Source: CAZXVU01 sp964644465 (GTDB lineage: Bacteria > Chlamydiota > Chlamydiia > Chlamydiales > SM23-39). Taken from it: a stretch of 35,728 bases of DNA. The stretch spans positions 1 through 35,728 of the forward strand of contig CAZXVU010000007.1 in the NCBI GenBank assembly GCA_964644465.1, read 5' to 3'. Made by a program: the position numbers and the translations under genes. Below the pieces are notes generated by a model. The model made no database searches. It was not told the DNA's origin and was given only the letters and a program-made list of their open reading frames with translations. Positions 7,694-13,939 of the stretch are shown here, piece after piece (the stretch's first letter is position 1; each line of letters opens with the position of its first letter).

Positions 7694-7864
7694 ATACCGA
7701 AATAACCTGAACAATCGGGTTCTGGCCGCGTCGGACAGCCACCACTTTTTGCCCCGCCTGCATCGCTAAACTTTTTAAGTTTAGATGCTTCGGCGCCAGC
7801 AAGCTTGGACAAAAATTGGGGCGCCTCCTTGCCATATTCCCGATTCTTCAAATCATTTCGGTAT
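7694..7864. repeat. 171-bp fold-back (MITE-like) element
   Basis: The ends are inverted repeats. Bases 7694-7726 match the reverse complement of 7831-7864 at about 26 of 33 positions, including ten identical terminal bases, ATACCGAAAT / ATTTCGGTAT. The centre is a hairpin, GCATC-gc-TAAACTT (7760-7773) against AAGTTTAGATGC (7777-7788). Weaker similarity continues between the arms, so the whole unit can fold back on itself. No ORF or clear target duplication is seen. It fills nearly all of the interval between the HEAT gene and lptD and ends 10 bases before the lptD start codon. A non-autonomous mobile element or a structured intergenic RNA are both possible. Confidence 0.6.
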
Positions 7865-7874
7865 ATCCCTAATC

Positions 7875-10001
7875 ATGAAGAAGCGTTGGATCTTTGTTTT
7901 TTTTCTTTTGGCGGGACGGCTATGTGCCGATGAGTCGGATGAATGCCCCAACACCGAGGTCATTGTCGATTTGAGAAATCCCACTTATAAAAATGGGATT
8001 CTTTATACCAACCAGGGCGGGGTGATCAAAAACCAAGACATCCGCATCCAGGCCCGAACCATCCAATACATCCGCAGAAAAGAGGCCGGAAAAGAAATCC
8101 ATCTGATCGAAGCCGAAGGCGATCTCATGATCCAATACAAAGATCGGATCTATGTCGGCAGCGAGCTCGAATACGACTTCGTGAAAAAGACAGGCACAGT
8201 CTATGACGGGAAGACCTTCTCCTCTATGTGGTATGTCGGAGGCGATACGATCCAGCTGAATCCCGATGGAAGCTATAAAGTTGTCAATGCCTTCATCACT
8301 ACCTGCGAAAATCAAGACAGCTCTTGGGACGTCCATGCCAGCAGCGTCAATGTATTGAAAAATGATCTTTTCGAAGCGAAAAAAGTCCGATTCCGCCTCT
8401 TTAAATTCGCCGCTTTATGGCTCCCCTCCTTCAGGATCAATCTCAAAAAATTCAAGGAGCCGATTTTCCGCTATTACGCCAACTGGGACAAAGGGCAAGG
8501 CCCCCGCGTCGGTTTCCGCTATCAGCTCTATTCCTGGGAAACGCTCGCCCTTTATGGACGGCTTGAATACCGCTGGAGAACGGGCTGGGGCGGCGCTTTT
8601 GAAACAGAATATTTACCAGAGAATCAACGGACCACATTTGTAACGAGGAGCTATGTAGGAACAAACCGTCTTGAGACCGCGCCCGATAAAATGTTCCGCT
8701 ACCGGCTCGAAGGCGCCCTTTTCAACTCCAGCGCCAGCCAAAAAACAAATACAACCCTCACCTGGGACAAATATAGCGACGTCAGAATGCCCGCAGACTT
8801 TAGAAGCGATGACTTTGAAGTGAACACAGCTAAACGGACGATCTTGTATGTACGCCACCAGGAAAGAGACGTTCTTGCTTCGTTGAAAGTCCGCCCGAGG
8901 GTCAACTCCTTCGAATCGATCCAGCAAGATCTTCCCACCGTCTATGCCGCCATGCGACCCATCGAGATCGGACCCACGGGAATCATCTCCTCCAATTATA
9001 TAAAAGCCTCTTATCTCGATTTTGACTACTCCGACCAGCTTGTCAAATCGCTTCCTGATTTCCAATCAACCCGGATTGAAATTCAAGAGAAGCTCTACCG
9101 CCCCATCCATCTTGGACCGCTTATCTTGACACCTTTCCTCGGCGGCACAGCGCTCTTCTATGGAACGAGCCCATCCCATCGGCCAAAAGGGGTCGGTTTC
9201 TTAAGCTATGGAGTACAAGCGCACTTTCACGGCCAGAGAACTTTTGGCCATTATAAGCATATCTTAGAGCCATATCTGGAATATTCAGCTCTCACAAGAC
9301 CAACTGTTGCCCCTGATGCCCATTACATTTTTTCCATCCAAGACGGATATAATAAAATCCAACAGATCCAAGTGGGCTTCCGGAATCTCCTCTTCTCGCA
9401 ATGGAACTCCCCGAAATGCATCGTCATGGGAGAAGAACCTCTCTTGAAAAAAGATGCGAGCTTTTCTGCGGACGTCTATGCCAATGCCTTTTTTTCCGAC
9501 CCTGTGATTCCGCAAGTCGTCCCCCGCGGTTATCTCTGGCTTGCGTGGAGCCTTCCCTCGACCCAATTTTCTTTCCACAATTGCTGGAACTTCAGGAATC
9601 ATACTCTAGATTTTTCCAACGCCCGCTTCAAATGGACCGTCAATGAAAACGTTGCGATCTCTCTGGAAGGGAGATACCGCTCCCGCTTTGATTGGAGAAA
9701 AGGAAATCATGAGAATTTTATCCTCGACGTGACCCGCTCTGAAACGGAACTGCTCCTCTCTCCTCTTTCAGACCGGCGCATAGCCTTCTTAACGAACTTC
9801 TTTGTCCGCCTAACGCCATTCTGGGAACTCCAGTTTCATTCTCATCACGGCTTCTATCGTCTGACAGAGCCTCCCTATAACGAATTCAAAGTCGATCTCT
9901 CCACCTGGATCAGCTCCGCCTGGAAACTCAAATTCGGAATCAGCCATACAGAAAAAGATGCGATTCGATTCAGCTTCGGCCTGAACTTAGTCAAGAAATA
10001 A
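7875..10001 (+). CDS. lptD: LPS-assembly outer-membrane protein LptD (OstA-like)
   Basis: LptD is the outer-membrane barrel that inserts lipopolysaccharide at the cell surface. The ATG at 7875 gives a clean signal peptide, MKKRWIFVFFLLAGRLCADE. An upstream in-frame start lies inside the fold-back element and would mask it. An OstA/LptA-like beta-jellyroll follows at about residues 35-180 (QNGGVIKNQDIRIQARTIQY-type region, with LIEAEGDLMIQYKDRIYVGS). A long beta-barrel with alternating aromatic strands follows to the C-terminus, including the family-like HILEPYLEY and a terminal strand IRFSFGLNLVKK. The total is 708 aa, within the family range. No Shine-Dalgarno is visible before the start, the region being set by the adjacent repeat. 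Sequence conservation is modest, so identity rests on architecture and context. Confidence 0.82.
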   Translation: MKKRWIFVFFLLAGRLCADESDECPNTEVIVDLRNPTYKNGILYTNQGGVIKNQDIRIQARTIQYIRRKEAGKEIHLIEAEGDLMIQYKDRIYVGSELEYDFVKKTGTVYDGKTFSSMWYVGGDTIQLNPDGSYKVVNAFITTCENQDSSWDVHASSVNVLKNDLFEAKKVRFRLFKFAALWLPSFRINLKKFKEPIFRYYANWDKGQGPRVGFRYQLYSWETLALYGRLEYRWRTGWGGAFETEYLPENQRTTFVTRSYVGTNRLETAPDKMFRYRLEGALFNSSASQKTNTTLTWDKYSDVRMPADFRSDDFEVNTAKRTILYVRHQERDVLASLKVRPRVNSFESIQQDLPTVYAAMRPIEIGPTGIISSNYIKASYLDFDYSDQLVKSLPDFQSTRIEIQEKLYRPIHLGPLILTPFLGGTALFYGTSPSHRPKGVGFLSYGVQAHFHGQRTFGHYKHILEPYLEYSALTRPTVAPDAHYIFSIQDGYNKIQQIQVGFRNLLFSQWNSPKCIVMGEEPLLKKDASFSADVYANAFFSDPVIPQVVPRGYLWLAWSLPSTQFSFHNCWNFRNHTLDFSNARFKWTVNENVAISLEGRYRSRFDWRKGNHENFILDVTRSETELLLSPLSDRRIAFLTNFFVRLTPFWELQFHSHHGFYRLTEPPYNEFKVDLSTWISSAWKLKFGISHTEKDAIRFSFGLNLVKK

Positions 10002-10062
10002 TCGACTTGCAAAATTTCTTTTCATCATCTAGCATCGCCGCTCACTTTAAATGGAGTCTAAA

Positions 10063-10503
10063 ATGGCAGCAATATCTCAAGCAAGAAAGCAGGTATACTT
10101 AGCTCAAGCCGATCGAATTTTAGCCACATCGAATCAATTATGCAGAGATCAAATCTTATCAGACGAGGAAGGTCTAAATATCATTTACGCTGAGTCTCCA
10201 GGAAAATATAGAGGCTCTCTTCTGGGAAGAATTCCTTCTTTCTTGGTCCGTTTTATTTCCAATCTCGCCCTCGCAATCATTCAAGGAACAATCGGCCTTA
10301 TATGTTGTTGCAAAAATATACATTCAAAACTGTATTTCAAGATATCTCTCTTGAACCTAAAGCATATCCCCTTAGAAATAGGATACATTCTTTCGGCAGC
10401 TCTCTGCTACCGCTCAGGCCAAGGACTAAAAGCCTATAGAGAAATAAGACAGGCGAACATTGAAGAGACAGAGCGATTATTTGCACTTCATCGTCCTGGG
10501 TAA
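10063..10503 (+). CDS. Hypothetical membrane-associated protein (146 aa)
   Basis: This protein is unrecognised. I prefer the ATG at 10063 (MAAISQARKQVYLAQ) because GGAG at 10053-10056 lies 6 bases upstream. An ATG at 10051 would add four residues. The N-terminal 50 residues are helical and charged. Two hydrophobic stretches follow, FLVRFISNLALAIIQGTIGL and LEIGYILSAALCYR, with a CCC triplet after the first. This bi-lobed hydrophobic pattern occurs in chlamydial inclusion-membrane and effector-type proteins, but it also fits an ordinary small membrane protein. It is followed at once by the promoter of the next unit. No function is assigned. Confidence 0.6.
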   Translation: MAAISQARKQVYLAQADRILATSNQLCRDQILSDEEGLNIIYAESPGKYRGSLLGRIPSFLVRFISNLALAIIQGTIGLICCCKNIHSKLYFKISLLNLKHIPLEIGYILSAALCYRSGQGLKAYREIRQANIEETERLFALHRPG

Positions 10504-10530
10504 TAATGACTTAAAATTAAAATAATTCGT

Positions 10531-10559
10531 TTGACTTGCAGATTGTTTTATGATAAAAT
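10531..10559 (+). promoter_or_regulatory. Strong sigma-70-type promoter for leader ORF 1
   Basis: TTGACT (10531-10536), 17 bases, TAAAAT (10554-10559). Transcription would start near 10566-10567, which is the ATG of ATGAAAACT at 10567. The mRNA would therefore be leaderless or nearly so. Confidence 0.7.
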
Positions 10560-10560
10560 T

Positions 10561-10659
10561 ATGAGCATGAAAACTAATGCTGTGTTCAATTACACTCTTT
10601 CCTTAGCCCTTCCCTTATGGGGCATTTCCCTTATTGTGGGTCACACACCCGCAAACTAA
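10561..10659 (+). CDS. Putative leader peptide 1 (32 aa; 30 aa from second ATG)
   Basis: This short ORF directly follows the -10 box. It reads MSMKTNAVFNYTLSLALPL then WGISLIVGHTPAN, with five Leu in codons 13-24 and one Trp. The second ATG (10567) lies exactly where transcription should start, as in leader 2 at 13753, which has the same MSMK opening. Its last codons (V-G-H-T-P-A) lie within hairpin-forming sequence followed by T runs. I read it as a regulatory leader peptide controlling the downstream 10802-11976 unit. Its hydrophobic middle would also fit a small membrane peptide. Which amino acid would be sensed is not clear; Leu is the only enriched one. Confidence 0.5.
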   Translation: MSMKTNAVFNYTLSLALPLWGISLIVGHTPAN

Positions 10660-10762
10660 ACCCATTTTTCTATCCATTTTTTTTGCTTTCGAGACTAAAA
10701 AGAGAATCTTTCTAGTCTGATTTTTCTACGATCCTGATTTTTTAAATAAGAAATCGGCATCG
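10636..10762 (+). promoter_or_regulatory. Leader 1 hairpins: putative attenuator
   Basis: Several RNA structures follow or overlap leader 1. GTGGGT (10636-10641) can pair with ACCCGC (10647-10652). Alternatively TGGGT (10637-10641) pairs with ACCCA (10659-10663), which is followed by T5 and then T8 (10677-10684). The two pairings share an arm and exclude each other. A third stem, AGACTA (10692-10697) with TAGTCT (10713-10718) and an inner AAAGA/TCTTT, is followed by GATTTTT and looks like a terminator. A fourth, 15-position stem pairs 10729-10743 with 10748-10762 (12 Watson-Crick pairs, two wobbles, one mismatch). A structured leader of about 235 bases is unusual for this window. Confidence 0.45.
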
Positions 10763-10801
10763 ATCGTGTTTGTCTAAAACAATTACAAAACAAGGTGTTC
10801 T

Positions 10802-10900
10802 ATGAAAAAACTTATTCTTCAAAACAAAAAATTAAACTTCGTGGTTAGCAGCGCATTTAAACGGTCAATGAAGGATGGTCCCCCATGTCATTCGCCGTAG
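10802..10900 (+). CDS. Small ORF overlapping the next gene (32 aa)
   Basis: ATG at 10802 with AAGGTG five bases upstream opens MKKLILQNKKLNFVVSSAF, then KRSMKDGPPCHSP, and stops at 10898-10900. Its end overlaps the start of the 363-aa gene (10885) in another frame. This arrangement suggests translational coupling or a second regulatory peptide. It is basic and has no clear signal peptide. The good ribosome site is the main support; it could be non-coding leader sequence. Confidence 0.35.
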   Translation: MKKLILQNKKLNFVVSSAFKRSMKDGPPCHSP

Positions 10901-11976
10901 CCGCAGCTAAAAGAGGAGTTCAACAATGGCCAAGATTTGGAAGCGTTCAGAAGAGATTCACACACAGATCTCCCTCTTATGCTTATTTGAATTTGTGGCA
11001 AAAACACAAGGTCGAATACTCCAAAGAAGTAAACCGTCCGTTCATGCTGGAATCGCCGCAGCTGGTTGCTCAAATCCTCCGCGTAGAATCAGCCATGAAG
11101 CAAAAAGGGTTCGTCCCTTTTATGCATGCAATGCCTGCAAGTTCCAAAGTCCTTTTGGAATTTTATAAAACCATCTCCCCCAAAGCTCAGAATCCTTTTT
11201 GGAAATGTTTCCGTTCCCCCTTTGATTCCTGCTTGAAGGGATTGAAAGAGTTGCGAAAGAACATTCCTACAGAAGAAGATAGAGTTCCAAGGCCTGAGTT
11301 TCTCTCGACGAGCTATGCTCTGACGAGCGAAGTAGAACCATTGGAGTCTGCTGCTTCGTGGGGGTTTGTGAATCATTTTGGGAAGGTTCAATACTTTCCA
11401 ATGCTTGACAAATTTCAACAAACAATCGCTGAGTGGGAAAGAAGAAATGGGAAAAAAGTCCCCGCTACATTTCTCGATCAGGGACGCGCGTTGGTGCGTC
11501 AATACAATCGGTTGTCCGTAGGGAATTTCTTTTGTTTGGGCGTTCCTCCTGAAAAAGTTGCAGAATGGATGTACGATTCAAAGCCTTATTACGTGCCAAC
11601 AGGCTGCGATATCGGCTCGGTCGTGCGTCATCCCCAACTTTTTAAAGGAGGAAGGGTCGCAAACTTGCTCTTGGCCAAAGAGGTCTTGACGCCCTCTTCA
11701 GGCTTGATCGGAGTCTGCGCAAATGATGCGGAAGCCGAGCAGTTTTGCAAAGGTGTGAAACTGGTGTCCCCGCACCAAATTCCTCTTTACAAAGAGATCC
11801 TTGCGGCATCTCCGACAGAATTCGAACAAAGAGAAATGGCCAAACGAGTTGATTTGGATCAAAAACTCAAAGCTTTGATGTCCGATTTTCAAGAATGGGC
11901 AACATCAGGAAAAGAGTTTGACTCTCTTGTTGATTCGGATTTTGAGGGAGGCGATATACCCGAAACGCTTCCTTAA
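10885..11976 (+). CDS. Uncharacterised 363-aa protein, accessory region
   Basis: I do not recognise this protein. It starts MSFAVAAAKRGVQQWPRFG, preceded by AAGG at 10871-10874, and has no membrane helix or classical signal peptide. Landmarks are FVPFMHAMPASSKVLLEFY (about 77-95), RPEFLSTSYAL (about 136-146), SAASWGFVNHFGKVQYFPML, GCDIGSVVRHPQLFKGGRVANLLLAKE and an acidic C-terminus, SLVDSDFEGGDIPETLP. The F-L-S-T-S string after an H-A-x2-A segment is reminiscent of the STS strand of ADP-ribosyltransferases, but I cannot align a catalytic Glu convincingly. Its place in a block of lineage-specific genes beside a YopT-like protease makes a secreted effector plausible (inference). A strong terminator follows it. 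Confidence 0.65.
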   Translation: MSFAVAAAKRGVQQWPRFGSVQKRFTHRSPSYAYLNLWQKHKVEYSKEVNRPFMLESPQLVAQILRVESAMKQKGFVPFMHAMPASSKVLLEFYKTISPKAQNPFWKCFRSPFDSCLKGLKELRKNIPTEEDRVPRPEFLSTSYALTSEVEPLESAASWGFVNHFGKVQYFPMLDKFQQTIAEWERRNGKKVPATFLDQGRALVRQYNRLSVGNFFCLGVPPEKVAEWMYDSKPYYVPTGCDIGSVVRHPQLFKGGRVANLLLAKEVLTPSSGLIGVCANDAEAEQFCKGVKLVSPHQIPLYKEILAASPTEFEQREMAKRVDLDQKLKALMSDFQEWATSGKEFDSLVDSDFEGGDIPETLP

Positions 11977-11984
11977 AAAAACTG

Positions 11985-12010
11985 GCCTCCTGAACTCAGG
12001 AGGCTTTAGT
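11985..12010. terminator. Bidirectional terminator between convergent genes
   Basis: GCCTCCTG (11985-11992) and CAGGAGGC (11997-12004) form an 8-bp G+C-rich stem with a four-base loop. It is preceded by a run of seven A and followed by TTTAGTTT. It serves the 363-aa gene on the plus strand and the protease gene ending at 12006 on the minus strand. Confidence 0.85.
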
Positions 12011-12746
12011 TTCCGCGGTGGCGGTAACATTCCACAGTAAAAAATGAAGTAGGCCTATCGCTTGTTCTAGCCAACTTGCTCACTCTTTGCAAATGGGGAA
12101 CCCAATCGCTCTCTTTCCATTCCGCCAGACCGTAAATGGGATCGAAAAAATAGGTCCTGTCCTGTTTAAACAAAGCCATCCTATGCGCATTTGTTGGAGT
12201 ATTTTCATCTTCTGAAAAGCCGAGCAAAACAGTATAAACTCCCCTCTCCTCTATTTTCGGAATCAGATCCCAATCATTGACCCGATGGGACCACAATAGC
12301 TCCTCTCCGATTCCTCCTGGAATTTCTCCGCTTTCGTGAATCATAGCTGCCGCTTCAGGAGCTCCGTTCTCAAAAGTTTTAGCCAGCTCTTCAAGGGGAA
12401 TCCCTGGATTTCTGAAAAATTGATCAATCAGCCAATAGCAGCTGCCCCGGCAATACCCTTTTTTTTGATATTCCGCCAAATTTTCAGGCAGTGCTCTTCC
12501 ATGATTGTCGCTATATACCAAAAACCGTTTCCCGAAGATCCAGAGGCCCGTAAAAAGGCTCTCGCAGCGGTTCTCGATTTTCATAGCGTGAAACAGCATA
12601 GCATTCCCCCATTTCTTAGCTCCTAAACAAGAAAGTAGAGTTCCTATCGCTCTTAAGAAAACGGCATAGACCGTTTGGATAGCTAAGGGGATTGTTTGGA
12701 AGAGGGGCCGATCGCAATAAGCACTGATGGGAAGAACAGCATTCAT
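12006..12746 (-). CDS. YopT/C58-like cysteine protease, putative type III effector
   Basis: This 246-residue protein appears to carry a papain-like catalytic triad of the YopT/AvrPphB (peptidase C58) type. The Cys is in GYCRGSCYWLIDQFF (C99, alternatively C103), the His in TNAHRMALFKQD (H188), and the Asp in RTYFFDPIYGLAEW (D202). The H-to-D spacing of 14 and the AHxMA...FFDPxxG pattern match C58 family layout (about 15-16 in YopT and AvrPphB, from memory). Residues 15-52 are hydrophobic and may anchor it in a host membrane. YopT itself cleaves prenylated Rho GTPases; the substrate here is unknown. GAGG upstream supports the ATG at 12746. It is transcribed divergently from a coiled-coil protein gene. 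An alternative is a related transglutaminase-like or C39-like fold. Confidence 0.65.
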   Translation of the reverse strand: MNAVLPISAYCDRPLFQTIPLAIQTVYAVFLRAIGTLLSCLGAKKWGNAMLFHAMKIENRCESLFTGLWIFGKRFLVYSDNHGRALPENLAEYQKKGYCRGSCYWLIDQFFRNPGIPLEELAKTFENGAPEAAAMIHESGEIPGGIGEELLWSHRVNDWDLIPKIEERGVYTVLLGFSEDENTPTNAHRMALFKQDRTYFFDPIYGLAEWKESDWVPHLQRVSKLARTSDRPTSFFTVECYRHRGN

Positions 12747-12808
12747 TTTATCAAATTACCTCTGTGTAACTTTTTTTATCCGGTATCCCAAAATTAAAGA
12801 ATTTAGGG

Positions 12809-12848
12809 ATTGTTATTTATTTTAACAATAAAACAAATAGATTATAAT
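12809..12848 (+). promoter_or_regulatory. Divergent-region promoter with 7-bp dyad
   Basis: TATAAT at 12843-12848 is a consensus -10 box for the coiled-coil gene. Just upstream, ATTGTTA (12809-12815) and TAACAAT (12823-12829) form a perfect 7-bp inverted repeat with a 7-base centre, overlapping the expected -35 area, where only TTAACA is visible at short spacing. This looks like a regulator-binding site. Confidence 0.45.
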
Positions 12849-12888
12849 AAAGATGTATTAATATGTAATATTGCATAGGCGAGCTAGA

Positions 12889-13671
12889 ATGGATTACGAC
12901 ATCACTTATTTACCAGATGGAGAGTGTTTTCTTCGATATCGGAATGACTTTTCTTATGAGAGAAAAGGAGATTGTGGCAATAGAGTCCCTTCTATTCCTA
13001 CTCCTACTGGAGGAGGCCTTCCAACAGGAGGAGCCCCATCTACTCCCACAGGAGAAGCCCCTTCTACAAACCCAGCTGATCTAACCCAAAATCAGTTCTT
13101 TTATCTTTTAGGGATGCTTTTGGGTGAGTTAGTTCAAGCAGAGAGCCAGCTAAAACAATTAGAGCTTCAATTCAAAGATCTTGAAACGGCCATATCGGAT
13201 TGTGTAGGCATGGATCCAGCCGCCCGAAAAGAACTAGAAAAGGAACTGGAACAATTAGAAGCGAAACTGGAAAAACTCCAAAATCTTGTAAAATCCATTC
13301 TCATGCTCGTAAAAAGCCTGCAAACATCTCCTGGCTCTTTGAATTCTATGTCAGACTTTATTCAGAAGATAGGATCGGAAATTGAAAAAGTTGAAGCCGA
13401 AATAAAAGATATCAATTCTGATTTAAATCAAATCGAAAAAGCCCTCTTGTTATCGGATAATTCATTGACACCTTCTGAGAAAAATACGTTAGAACAATTC
13501 ATAGATACGGGTGACAAAATGGATAAAACTCTGGGCCAGAGACTCAATGAAATGCTGAAAAACATCCAAGATGAAGTCCGAAAATTATGCACATTGCTTG
13601 AACACCAATATCTCTTGGTTGAAAATCAAGGCCATCCTCATCCTACATCCAATCAGCCCGCTCAAAAGTAG
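12889..13671 (+). CDS. Coiled-coil protein with Pro/Thr/Gly linker (260 aa)
   Basis: The ATG at 12889 (MDYDITYLPDGECFLRYRND) is chosen over an in-frame TTG 18 bases upstream. Residues 36-66 are a low-complexity linker of repeated P-T-G-G/P-S-T-P units. From about 75 to 245 the protein is heptad-like coiled coil (for example AESQLKQLELQFKDLETAI, KELEKELEQLEAKLEKLQNL, EIEKVEAEIKDINSDLNQIEKAL). The tail is Pro/Gln-rich. No membrane helix long enough for an Inc protein is seen. A globular start, disordered linker and long coiled coil fit a secreted or surface-exposed protein or an effector partner, but the function is unknown. It is divergent from the YopT-like gene and shares its control region. 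Confidence 0.65.
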   Translation: MDYDITYLPDGECFLRYRNDFSYERKGDCGNRVPSIPTPTGGGLPTGGAPSTPTGEAPSTNPADLTQNQFFYLLGMLLGELVQAESQLKQLELQFKDLETAISDCVGMDPAARKELEKELEQLEAKLEKLQNLVKSILMLVKSLQTSPGSLNSMSDFIQKIGSEIEKVEAEIKDINSDLNQIEKALLLSDNSLTPSEKNTLEQFIDTGDKMDKTLGQRLNEMLKNIQDEVRKLCTLLEHQYLLVENQGHPHPTSNQPAQK

Positions 13672-13722
13672 GCTAAGTAACTGATAATAAGTCTTTAAAA
13701 TAGACATATTCAAAAAAATCTC

Positions 13723-13751
13723 TGGACATTCAATAGATTCTGTTATATAAT
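13723..13751 (+). promoter_or_regulatory. Promoter of the aromatic amino-acid operon
   Basis: TGGACA (13723-13728), a 17-base spacer and a perfect TATAAT (13746-13751). The expected start site, about 7 bases on, is 13757-13759, which is the second ATG of the leader ORF. Confidence 0.8.
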
Positions 13752-13752
13752 A

Positions 13753-13860
13753 ATGTCTATGAAAAGCAGCAAACTCACTAAATCTTTTCTCTCCAGCCTC
13801 AAAACGGCTCCCTGCTGTTCATTCTATTCTTATAACTATTTCTTCTATTTTGGCGTTTAA
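13753..13860 (+). CDS. Phe/Tyr-rich leader peptide of the aromatic operon
   Basis: This is a 35-codon ORF (33 from the second ATG at 13759) opening MSMKSSKLTKSFLSSLKTAP and ending CCSFYSYNYFFYFGV. Codons 24-33 read F-Y-S-Y-N-Y-F-F-Y-F, eight aromatic residues of ten and no Trp. It lies between a strong promoter and the genes that make Phe and Tyr, as pheL and trpL leader peptides do in enterobacteria. Its final GGC GTT TAA codons are part of the following terminator hairpin. Ribosome stalling at Phe or Tyr codons would cover the 5' arm of that hairpin and permit read-through. No ribosome site precedes it, in keeping with a leaderless mRNA. Confidence 0.8.
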   Translation: MSMKSSKLTKSFLSSLKTAPCCSFYSYNYFFYFGV

Positions 13861-13882
13861 CCGCCAATAAATCATTTTTTTT
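13850..13882 (+). terminator. Attenuator terminator overlapping the leader stop codon
   Basis: TTGGCG (13850-13855) pairs with CGCCAA (13862-13867) around the loop TTTAAC, which contains the leader stop codon. A run of eight T follows at 13875-13882, after a short AT-rich stretch. Because the 5' arm is made of the last leader codons, ribosome position decides whether the hairpin can form. A further weak stem (CTTTTT near 13893 with AAAAAG near 13928) lies before the aroF-like start. Confidence 0.7.
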
Positions 13883-13939
13883 CTATCAGATCCTTTTTAA
13901 AAACCAAAACTGAAAAAAAATCAGAGGAAAAAGTTATAT

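Noticed and set aside
13850..13882. Ordinary operon-end terminator of the coiled-coil gene
   Set aside because: A consensus promoter and the Phe/Tyr leader ORF lie between that gene and the hairpin, so attenuation explains it better.
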